DNA from: Sternotherus odoratus
Lineage: Eukaryota; Chordata; Testudines; Kinosternidae
DNA: 64,000 bases
Direction of reading: 5' to 3'
Assembly: GCA_032164245.1 (NCBI GenBank)
Contig: JAVMKO010000006.1
Location: forward strand, 9,997,001 to 10,061,000
The notes under the pieces were generated by a model. That model had not been told where the DNA came from. It was given only the letters and a program-made list of their open reading frames with translations, and did no database searches. Both the position numbers and the translations under genes were made by a program. This document shows, piece after piece, positions 1-8,770 of this stretch; within the stretch, counting starts at the first letter, position 1; each line of letters opens with the position of its first letter.

Positions 1-904
1 TAATTCATAAGGCAGTTACACATGAGTAGCATCCACTATAGTTTAGAGTCCTTTTGTAAGAGATCTCTTTTCCTACTACTTTGTTTAGAAGATTTTCATA
101 GCTGGATTAAAGGTGGAGTCACTAAAACAGTTCATCTAATCTGTAATACATGCTTAACACTCAAATACCTTCTGTGAAATACAATATCATTTACCCAAAT
201 TTCATTTTTCCCCACTTAAATTATGTATTAATTAAAATGGCAGGGCATTAATATTCCCCATGTCACAGGATACTATTTATGGCATGCAACTTACTGAAAT
301 AAAAATAGTTTATATTACTCACTTCTGACTCTAGTAAAAATATTTATCTAAAACGAGTTTCATACTTAAAGAATGGAAGTTTGCCTTTATTTTTCTGAGT
401 AGAAACATGTTTTAGGAGTGAAATAGGAATTGTGCCAGAAAATTCTGTTACAGGTCACCCCTAATAATTTATTACACTCTTCTTTTAAAAAAGAAAAGAA
501 AAAAGAGCAGAGCATGTTTTTGTAATACATCTGAGCACAAGTCCCAGAAGCATTTAGAAAACTGTGACTTCTGGGGATCCGTCTTCATATACTGTCACTC
601 TGATCTCAATTGCTTTCTGTAGGCTCACTTATGTGCTCCATATTTTTAATCTGTTCATATTTATTATATAGTTTGTAATTGGTTGGGAGGGTAGGGTAGA
701 AGGGTGCATGTGTGTGAGAGAGAGAATCTAATTGTTCTGTCTGATAGTGAGGACCAGGTACAATTTTTCACATTTGGGAGTGAAGTCTTCCCATCCTGGA
801 CCACTTGCCTGACTAATGGAAAAAGGGTAAAGACATTATGATATAACACAAAGTGGTGCACTCCCAAGACTGATTCTACAGAGACAGTTTTCAGGTCCTA
901 CATT

Positions 905-930
905 ATTTATCTATTTATTTATTTATTTTT
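905..930. repeat. (TTTA)n microsatellite
   Basis: A short run of about six TTTA units with small interruptions. A simple repeat with no further structure. Confidence 0.8.
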
Positions 931-996
931 GAGTGCACATTCCAATAAAAAGTTTTACACACTCATAACTCACATCTCTGAAACTAGAAACTTCAG

Positions 997-1170
997 GAAT
1001 CAGAGAGGTAGCTGTGTTAGTCTGGAATAGCAGAGGTAACAAAGAGTCCTGTGCACCTTAAAGACTAACTATAAAGTATTGAAGCATAAGCTTTCGTATT
1101 AGCCCACGAAAGCTTATGCTTCAATACTTTATAGTTAGTCTTTAAGGTGCCACAGGACTCTTTGTTACCT
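997..1170. mobile_element. Palindromic Penelope-like element insertion with 13-bp target duplication
   Basis: The inserted segment begins with the repeat end containing GTAGCTGTGTTAGTCTGG, then forms a near-perfect inverted repeat. Arms 1032-1097 and 1106-1172 differ by one base insertion and are separated by only 8 bases. The 13-mer ctagaaacttcag flanks it at 984-996 and 1171-1183, a target-site duplication that defines the insertion; the last two arm bases overlap the second copy. The family matches, from memory, Penelope-like element ends that carry a hammerhead ribozyme. Only the CGAAA half of the ribozyme core survives, at the centre of symmetry. Confidence 0.7.
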
Positions 1171-2111
1171 CTAGAAACTTCAGAGTTATTTTGTGTGGTG
1201 ACTTAAGTCTCTTTCAAGCATAGAAAGCAAACCAAGTCTGAAGAAAATCTGTCTAGTAGTCTTTAAGCTGTGAACATCCAAAGGCTGCATTTCATTGCAT
1301 CTGTATTTTGGGGGGTTGAGACATCTTAAAGCTTAACTGTCTAGAACACTGAGTGCATGCTAAACTGCTTCAGTTTTGAGGCACCTTTTAATTTCTTGTA
1401 GGCTTAAATTCTTACTTGTATTAGTGAAGTTTTAAGCTGCTTTAGCTGACTCTTGCCTCAGCTTGACCCCTTTGGCTGCCCCTTGCCTTAGTCTGTTGGC
1501 TTGTAAACTCTCCAAGCCAAAAAGCTGACAAATTTTTAAACATGTTTCCTCCAGAAAACCGCAGGACTTTCCTTCTATGACTGTGTGATGTCTCTTAGAA
1601 GGAAGATGGAATATAGACTAGTAATGTGCACTGTAGTACTATTACATTTAAGCCACACACACAAAAAAATCTTTATGGAAGTGGAAGCAAGTACCTCTTG
1701 ATGAGCAGCTTGTGTGTGAGGGCAGGACCCCTTCAATTGTACCTGCAAAAAAACAATTACTAGCAGATTAGGTAATTCATTGAAAAGGGGTATCTGTTAC
1801 TGGCTGGCTGCATGATCTTCCTGTTTCACCGCCCCAAGATCTCTGTAGTAAAGGCAACATTGGCTTATCAGTCATGCCAGTTAGCAGAATATCCAGTCAG
1901 CTACCTGCTGGGAGTGGTTAGAAAAATGCACTGAAAATTCGATTACCTATGTCTACTCTGCTCTGCTGGGAATGAAGGGTTTCTATGGAGACAGTCTTCC
2001 TCTTAAGCCTTGAGTGAACAAAACAAAAAATAGAAATTTTTTCATTTCAGCATTCATCCACATGAAATTACTGAAGATTAATGATTCAGGAATCTGAGCG
2101 TATATTTTTAT

Positions 2112-2168
2112 ATTCTTAGCCTTTTGGCTAAGAACAAGTGTAGTCAAATATTTGGATGCTAATATCTA
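2112..2168 (+). pseudogene. U2 snRNA 5'-end pseudogene fragment
   Basis: Positions 2112-2144 closely match the 5' end of U2 snRNA, including the stem-loop I segment GCCTTTTGGCTAAG and the following CAAGTGTAGT. Similarity fades after that, with a trace of the TAATATCT segment near 2160. A full U2 gene is about 190 nt and nothing resembling the rest is present, so this is a truncated retro-pseudogene rather than a working snRNA gene. Confidence 0.7.
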
Positions 2169-2661
2169 AACTGTATAATTAAATTTATTAATCCCATTTG
2201 GGTTATTGCTGACTATGTTCTCTATGTATTTTAAACCAACCTTTGTACTTTTAGATAATTTAAGCACTATACCCAGATGTATAGACACTCTTTACTTAAC
2301 CTGTGTATTATATAATTTTAACATTAGCTTTAATAATAATTTCAATTCCAGATTCTGCATCTGGGCTATATTATGCATTTGCTGGGGGATAGGATTTTAT
2401 GGTCTAATAGGTCTTTTCTTTCTCAGACTGTTATGGTCCTTTGTATCAAAACTCTTAATATATTGATTGTGCCCTTCTTTTGCAGAAGAGAGGCAGCTGT
2501 GCTGCAAGTCTCCCTGTTATGAAGTGTTTGTAGTGTATTACAAAAGTTTTTAATATTGGTAACTGCAGTAAAAGATGGAGACACCTTGTAAAATGTACAG
2601 TTAACTCTACACTGAGGATGATCTGACTACTAAAAAGTTGTTTTTTTAAATTTTGTTTTAG

Positions 2662-2796
2662 GATTACGATCCTCCCAGTGAAGGACAGGTCATGAGAAGA
2701 CCCCATAGGGGATACCACAAAGATCCAGTTCTCTCTCTTTTTGCTAAACTAAATCAGGCACCAGTTGTTTTACAAGAAGAGATTTACCACTCTGAG
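2662..2796 (+). CDS. Host gene exon (135 bp, phase 0-0), possible TALPID3/KIAA0586
   Basis: A pyrimidine-rich tract ending in TTTTAG precedes the exon, and GAG|GTATCT follows it. The exon encodes 45 residues in one open frame, beginning DYDPPSEGQ and ending EEIYHSE. It joins in phase to the next exon at 5620. The peptide is polar, with a hydrophobic patch (VLSLFAKLNQAPVVLQ) and no domain I can name. Together the six exons give 249 C-terminal residues rich in Ser, Glu and Gln. The SEGQ wording repeated in the next exon and the C-terminal composition suggest TALPID3 (KIAA0586), a centrosomal protein needed for cilium formation. That is recall and not a demonstrated match. Confidence 0.8.
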
Positions 2797-4140
2797 GTAT
2801 CTTATTTGTTTTTCATTGCTATTTGGAATTAAAGCAAAAATACTGGGCATTCTGAAATGATATTTTATGGTACAAAGAAGGTAAAAAAATATAAAGTTTC
2901 TTTTGCTTATGGAAAAACAAAAAGTTTTATCCAACTTCTTACCCTGAAAAGGAAATTCTTCTGTGGAGAGCGCTGATTCTTTTGCTGGTTCTGTTCCAGG
3001 CTTCTAAGTACTTAAAATTCTCTTCCATTTATAAAATTTTTTTTTGCTGTACGTAACATCATGTATACCAGTCTCTACTATGTAAAAGTTTAGAAGTATT
3101 CCAGCGATGTCTGGCCATGCTTTGTATGGCCATTTTGAAAGGGCAAGAAGTTTATGGCAGTCCCGACCAGTCCCGACCGGCTGGATGGGTAGTTTTGGGG
3201 AGATATAGGGAATAGATGGTGACAAAAGATTTCATACACTTAATTAAGCCTCACTTTCTTTTGTACTGACCTGGGAGAACAACAAAAAATTCTATTTATC
3301 TAAGGGCTATTAGAAAAACATGATTATCAGCCTATATTAAAAGAAGTTAGACGAGTAATATTTCTGTAATGCAGTTAGGTATTTTCAATTCAAAACTGCA
3401 GCCAATTGGCAGCTTTGTGTAAATAAAAAGGTAAATGCACTGATTGCATGGTCCTGGCTGGGCCTGGAAGGATATTCATACAGAGAGAACTTGGGAGGAT
3501 ACTGCCACATAACATGGAATACCTGTATTTAGGTCTATTTCTTGCTTTTTGTGACTTTCCTGGAACATATCCCATTTCTTCCTTCTGTGGTGCTTAGCCT
3601 GAACTGTCCCTGATCTTTATTTTAATTGCTTCATGAGATTAGAAGATGAGCTATTTGAAGAGCTTTCTGCAGTATCAACTCTTACTCCAGCTGTAATCTT
3701 AGTGACACTTTCTTGTCAGCATTGCAATTACAAATGCAGCTCTAATTGCTTTTCTTTGTCTGTCCTATACTCTGTTCTCAGCCTATTCATGTAATGTTCT
3801 AAGAAATGCCTCTACAGATTCTGGCAATGCTAGCGCAAACATACCTTCTTGCCTATGAAATTGCCTCTAGAAACAAAGTACTCATCACACTGCTTTAGCA
3901 CAAGATTATAGTTATTTTCCTGGTCCATCATACACAAAAATCTCATAAATACATTGTTTGTTTCCCATTGCATGGAGAGTAATGAAACTAGTTAACTCTC
4001 CAGTTTGATTGAAACTTGGAATCTGGAGAAACATTCAGGCTATATCAAAGTCTCACTGAAGTTGAACCTTTTAATTTGGCATAGTACAACAGCACAGACT
4101 TGCCATCTTTTAAGTACTCCAGATGTCTCATTTGGCAACT
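2797..4140. other. Intron of the host gene
   Basis: AT-rich sequence between two supported exons. Short ORFs on the minus strand (for example 3004-3225 and 3390-3575) are random. I see no repeat family I can name in this stretch. Confidence 0.6.
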
Positions 4141-4149
4141 CTTGATGGT

Positions 4150-5330
4150 TATATCATAGAGACGAGCATGATAAATAATACAGCAGAACACAGATTATCC
4201 AGAAGTTCTTGGAATGTATTGGAGACAATTTTTTAGTTCAGAAGGAGGAGAAAGCTATTAGGGGTGAGGCTGTTCTAGATTTGATTTTGACAAATAGGAG
4301 GAACTGGTTGAAAATGGGAAAGTGGAAGGCAACTTAGGTGAAATGGTAGAGTTCATGATTCTAAGGAATGTTAGGAGGGAAAACAGCACAGTAAAGATAA
4401 TGGATTTCAAGAAGGAAGACTTTAATAAACACAGAGAGTTAGTAGGTAATATCCCATGGGAAGCAAGTCTTAGGAGGAAAACAGTTCAAGAGACTTGACA
4501 GTTTTTCAAAGAGACATTATAAAGGACAAAAGAAGAAACTATCCCACTGTGTAGGAAAGATAGGAAGTATGGAAAGAGACCACCCTGGCTTTACCAGGAG
4601 ATCTTCAATGATAAGAAACTCAAAAAAGAGTCTTACAAAAAGTGGAAACAAGGTTCAGATTACAAAGGAAGAATATAAACAAACACAAGTATGTAGGGAC
4701 AAAATTAGAAAAGCCCAGGCACAAAACAAGATTAAACTAGCTAAAGACATAAAGGGTAACAAGAATACAATCTACAAATACATTGGAAGCAAGAGGAAGA
4801 CCAAGACAGGGTAGGTCCTTTACTAAATGGGGTGGTGGTGGGCAGACAATAACAGAAAATGTGGAAATGGAAGACATGTTAAATGACTTTTTTGTTTGTT
4901 TTCACCAAAAATGTTAGTAGCAATTAACATAGTGAATGCCAGTGAAAATGAGGTCAGATCAGAGGCTAAAATAGGGAAAGAACAAGTTAAAAATTACTTA
5001 GCCAAATTAGATGTCTTGAAGTCACTGGGGCCTAATGAAATACATCCTAGAATATTCAAGGAGTTTTCAGAAGCACATATTATAATATTGATCATTATGT
5101 CATAGCGCTACAGCATGTTTTGCATGACATGCACAAGCGTGTTTACCCTACTCCTTCACATATAATAAAATATGGTACTGGTCCCTGGCACATTGGAAAA
5201 AAAATACCGATCTGCCACATCAGATAATTTTGAGAAGCACTGATCTAGATAATACTATTTCTGGTATGAGTGCAGCGGACTTTACTAGATGACCTCTTAA
5301 GGTCCCTTCCAGATTTATGATTCTATGATA
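4150..5330 (+). pseudogene. CR1/L3-like LINE relic (endonuclease-RT linker region plus 3' tail)
   Basis: Broken reading frames at 4569-4814 and 4896-5105 resemble the region between endonuclease and reverse transcriptase of CR1-group LINEs. Examples are a segment with KYIGSKRK, and later a segment with LDVLKSLGPNEIHPRIF, which corresponds to the start of the RT domain (usually K-S-x-G-P-D). The upstream part (about 4250-4560) reads as degenerate polymerase linker. The relic ends at 5285-5330 with the CR1-type terminus GGTCCCTTCCAG followed by ATGATTCTATGAT. Most of the RT is deleted. Several stops make it inactive. Confidence 0.7.
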
Positions 5331-5619
5331 GTAACTTTTTGAAGATTCTCTTCTTTAAAACAATACATCTCAGCTCCTCTGGCAAAGCAACAATAAACAA
5401 AATAATATTTGCATTCCTTGATTCAGTCCAGTGGTAAAGGTAGGTCTTACATTCCACCCTGTGATCACGTGTGTCTTTCAGGTTGCGGTCATCTTTATAC
5501 AGTACAGGTAGTATAAAGCTATGTACATGTATGTTAAAGAATATTATATTTAAACAGTATTACATAGTTTGAAAGATATCTTTTATGATTCACTGAATGT
5601 GTTTCTTTGTTTTGTCTAG

Positions 5620-5791
5620 GACTCTGATAATAGTTTTGGAGAACTTAGTGAAGGCCAAAGACCTAGACTGACTAGAGCAGCAGAAAATATTCTAATGGGA
5701 CATTCAGTTTATACAGATCAGGCTGCTGGTCTGGTTACTGAACGGAGACCCCACCGTGTACCATCACCAGGAGAGTGTGACAGGGTTACAG
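5620..5791 (+). CDS. Host gene exon (172 bp, phase 0-1)
   Basis: The acceptor TTTTGTCTAG precedes GAC TCT GAT, and the donor ACAG|GTATAAG follows at 5792. The frame encodes 57 residues starting DSDNSFGELSEGQRPRL, plus one base carried into the next exon. The open frame continues past the donor to 5895, but the strong donor and exact phase fit with the exon at 15298 favour splicing at 5791. It repeats the acidic SEGQ wording seen in the previous exon. No catalytic motif is visible. Confidence 0.8.
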
Positions 5792-6122
5792 GTATAAGCT
5801 TAGAACATGATCTTTCCTCTGTATTATCTACTGGAGAGCATGATGGGATGGAAAATGTGTTAGAATGTAGTGTGGACAGACTGGAACGGTGTTGAGCACA
5901 TTTTTGGTATCTGGTTTTGAACACTACCTAGTATGGTGAAGGGTCTTGCATACTGTCTCTGCTAGGTGTTGAAAACTGCCTTTTCCCAAATTGGTGGCTA
6001 AAACATTTTAATTGAAGGGCGGAGGGTTCTTGATATTTCTTGCCAATAGTTGGTCATTTTTCTAGTGAAGCTTCACTTGCTGTTTACCCCAGATCTCCTA
6101 CTAGAAGAAAATAAGCTCATAT

Positions 6123-6303
6123 TCTTCTTCGAGTGCTTGCTCATGTCCATTCCCATATGTGTGTGTGCGTTCCGCGCATGCCCGGTCCGGAAAGCTTTTC
6201 CCCAGCGGTACCCGTAGGGTCGGCAGGGGCGACCCCTGGAGTGGCGCCGATATGGCCATGCATATATGCCCCTGCCAACCCTCCCCCCGCTCAGTTCCTT
6301 CTT
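6123..6303 (+). repeat. DIRS left inverted terminal repeat
   Basis: About 180 bp that reappears inverted at the right end. From the CATGTCCATTCC segment to the CAGTTCCTTCTT segment I see one substitution (CCAAC against CCGAC). The outermost bases TCTTCTTCGAGTGCTTGC differ from the right end, which carries a longer outer extension. It includes ATG-containing short ORFs of no apparent meaning and probably acts as promoter and recombination end. Confidence 0.9.
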
Positions 6304-6428
6304 TCCGTCCGTGGCGGTTGCTGGAACAGTGCTCTTCTCTTGCGGTATCGTGCTGTTAGTTAGGTATTTACTTAGTTAGGTATTTAGATAGGTATTTAGA
6401 TAGTTCTATTGTGCAGTTAATTATAGTA

Positions 6429-6515
6429 GTTAGTGTTGTTGTTGTATAGTGTAGTTGTAGATAGTTAGCCTTATGTTAGTGTTGTTGTTGTATAGTGTAG
6501 TTGTAGATAGTTAGC
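6429..6515 (+). repeat. 46-bp period tandem duplication in DIRS 5' leader
   Basis: A 41-bp unit beginning GTTAGTGTTGTTGTTG occurs at 6429-6469 and again, identically, at 6475-6515, separated by 5 bases. It lies between the left terminal repeat and the Gag start codon. It may be a copy-specific slippage event, or a leader feature if other copies share it. Confidence 0.9.
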
Positions 6516-6523
6516 GTCAGGTT

Positions 6524-8770
6524 ATGCCTGGAGCGTCAGGGTTCAAAGCGTGCAAAGACTGTGGGAGGCCTATGCCCATCAGCGATCCCCATTCTCGCTG
6601 TCTGAAGTGTCTCGGTGAGGGGCACCAAACGGATCGTTGTAACATCTGCAAGGGCTTTAAACCCCGCACGAAAAAGGAACGAGACTCCAGGTTGAAGTTA
6701 ATCTTAATGGAGTCCGCCCTGCGGCCAGCGGAGCTGTCGACATCGGGCAGCGCACCGGCATCGGTCCGCGGCACCGAGGCACCGAAGACCGTGAAGCCCT
6801 CCCAGCACCGGTCCCCTCGGCACGGTGCAGGTTCATCTAGAAGGCACCGGTCTCAATCCCCGGTGCCTTCCAAGAAGTCCAGGGGGCGCTCCCCGGTGCG
6901 TAGGTCCACGGGTGATCCCTCAGGTGTGGTGGCAGCTCCGGAGCGCGCGAGGCGGCCCCGTTTAGAGCCCACACCAGCTCCGGCGGCACCAGAGCCAAGG
7001 GCGGTTTCCCCTGAAGAGGAATTCCCCCTGGAGAGCGAGACACCCGGGCTAGAGATTCCATCTACCCCGGAGGTGTTTGTCGTCGCTGAGGACCTTATTG
7101 GTCTCACTACGGGCCCGGCACCGGAGTTCATCGTCCCGGCACCGGCTCCCCGTACAGCCGCACCGACCGTACCGCCCATGTCAGTGGCACCGGCACCGAC
7201 GGGCCCCTCCCTCCAACCTCCAGCGGCACCGGCGACGGCACCGTTAGTCCCGGCACCGGTGCGCCCCACGGCGCGGGCGTACATGCACCCTGGCAAACTG
7301 GATGCCTACGGCAGACTTGTGGCACCGGATGGCGCGGCACCGCCCTGGTCCCGGTCAGAGTATTCCTCTGAGTCGGATGCCTCCTCTTATCGATCAAGAT
7401 CAAGGCATAGCCACCGCTCGTCTCGGCGGCACCACTCTCGGCACCGACACTCTTCACACCGTCGGCACCGACAGTATGTAGATGAGAGTCAGGCTGCCAA
7501 CCCATGGCCGTTCTGGACTCCCTTTGCCTACCATCAGGCTCAGGGCCCTGCCTCACTAGCGTCACTGCCCCCGGTACCGAGGGGCCCGGTGTGCGCTACT
7601 ATAACTAGGCCACAATCTGAGATGGGGGAGGACCAGCAGCCGGGACCGTCTGGTACCGCATCCCAGGTGAACGAGGAGCAGGACAGGGAGGCCTACCAGC
7701 AGCAGCAAGACCAGGTAGCCGACATTCAGCCCACCTCCTCGTCTTCATCACCAGATGACGCAGTGGCAGGCACATCTATGTCATTGCCCCCCATGGACCT
7801 CAGGGGCCACCAGGACCTATTGAGAAGGGTGGCCCAGAATCTGAACCTCCAGACGGAGGAAGTAAAAGAGGAGGAGGACGACCCCAATATGGACATCCTT
7901 TCCTCCAACTTACCATCCCAAATAGCTCTGCCATTTATGAAAAAAGTTAAATCTACTATGGAGACATTGTGGCAGACCCCTTCCTCTCTTCCACCGACGG
8001 CTAGGGGAGTGGAACGGCGTTATTTCGCACCCAGGCAAGGGTACGAATATCTCTTCACCCACCCTCCACCGGGTACCTTAGTAGCAGATGCTGTCAACTT
8101 TCGGGAGCGTCAGGGGCAGACGGGACCCACCCCGAAGTCCCATGACTCCAAAAAATTGGATTTGTGGGGCAGAAAGGTCTACTCGTCGGCGGCCTTGCAA
8201 CTCCGAATAGCCAACCAGCAGGCCGCTTTGGGACGCTACTCATATAATACTTGGTCCGATATGTCCAAGTTTGAAGGAGCCCTCCCAAAAGAGTCGGTCC
8301 AGGAGTTCAAGGCGGTCGTTCAAGAAGGCAGACTAGTTTCCAGAGCTGCCCTCCAGGACGCCTTAGATTCGGCGGACTCGGCGTCCCGGCAGTTAGCCAC
8401 AGCAGTCGCCATGCGTCGTGGGGCATGGTTGCATGTGTCGGGCATTCCACCGCCGGTGCAAGCTACTATTCAGGACTTACCATTCGATAGACAAGGCCTG
8501 TTCGCGGTTGACACGGACAAAAAGCTCCAGTCAATGAAGGACTCTAGGGCGATGCTTCGCTCATTGGGGTTACACACACCCCAGGGACAGAGGAGGCCCT
8601 TCAGGCCCCCTCCGCCTCCGCCAGCTAGGCCTTTCCAAGCCCCTCCCTATAGACGGGACCAACCAAGGAGAGGCGGAAGGGGTGGGGGTAGAGGGCGTCA
8701 GCGTTCCTCTTCCCGCCAGTCACAAGGCTCAGGAAACAACAATCCTCCCGGGCCCAGGCCGAACTTTTGA
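6524..8770 (+). CDS. DIRS ORF1, Gag-like protein (748 aa)
   Basis: Probable structural/nucleic-acid-binding protein of the DIRS element. The start at 6524 follows the duplicated leader and leads directly into a cysteine/histidine cluster: C10-x2-C13, C26-x2-C29-x4-H34-x4-C39-x2-C42, likely zinc binding. After a basic patch, residues of about 60-270 are low-complexity Pro/Ala. Residues of about 285-325 are an Arg/Ser/His-rich stretch like an SR domain. The middle holds an acidic Gln/Glu segment, then a more globular region (about 470-690) typical of vertebrate DIRS Gag proteins. The C-terminus is Pro-rich and then RG-rich. It overlaps the next ORF by about 88 bases in another frame. The frame is intact with no stop, which is unusual in a genomic copy. 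Confidence 0.88.
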   Translation: MPGASGFKACKDCGRPMPISDPHSRCLKCLGEGHQTDRCNICKGFKPRTKKERDSRLKLILMESALRPAELSTSGSAPASVRGTEAPKTVKPSQHRSPRHGAGSSRRHRSQSPVPSKKSRGRSPVRRSTGDPSGVVAAPERARRPRLEPTPAPAAPEPRAVSPEEEFPLESETPGLEIPSTPEVFVVAEDLIGLTTGPAPEFIVPAPAPRTAAPTVPPMSVAPAPTGPSLQPPAAPATAPLVPAPVRPTARAYMHPGKLDAYGRLVAPDGAAPPWSRSEYSSESDASSYRSRSRHSHRSSRRHHSRHRHSSHRRHRQYVDESQAANPWPFWTPFAYHQAQGPASLASLPPVPRGPVCATITRPQSEMGEDQQPGPSGTASQVNEEQDREAYQQQQDQVADIQPTSSSSSPDDAVAGTSMSLPPMDLRGHQDLLRRVAQNLNLQTEEVKEEEDDPNMDILSSNLPSQIALPFMKKVKSTMETLWQTPSSLPPTARGVERRYFAPRQGYEYLFTHPPPGTLVADAVNFRERQGQTGPTPKSHDSKKLDLWGRKVYSSAALQLRIANQQAALGRYSYNTWSDMSKFEGALPKESVQEFKAVVQEGRLVSRAALQDALDSADSASRQLATAVAMRRGAWLHVSGIPPPVQATIQDLPFDRQGLFAVDTDKKLQSMKDSRAMLRSLGLHTPQGQRRPFRPPPPPPARPFQAPPYRRDQPRRGGRGGGRGRQRSSSRQSQGSGNNNPPGPRPNF

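Larger units (their letters stand above)
1..2661. other. Intron (or upstream part) of the host gene, no exon recognised
   Basis: AT-rich non-coding DNA before the first exon I can support. The short ORFs here have no codon structure or splice context. It contains a TTTA microsatellite, a palindromic Penelope-like insertion and a U2-like fragment, listed separately. I see nothing else of note. Confidence 0.6.

Noticed and set aside
5792..5895. Continuation of the host reading frame past 5791 to a stop
   Set aside because: A strong splice donor at 5792 and correct phase with 15298 favour splicing. An alternative truncated transcript cannot be excluded.
6853..7565. Long minus-strand ORFs opposite DIRS Gag
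   Set aside because: They are antisense shadows of a GC-rich coding region with strong codon bias.
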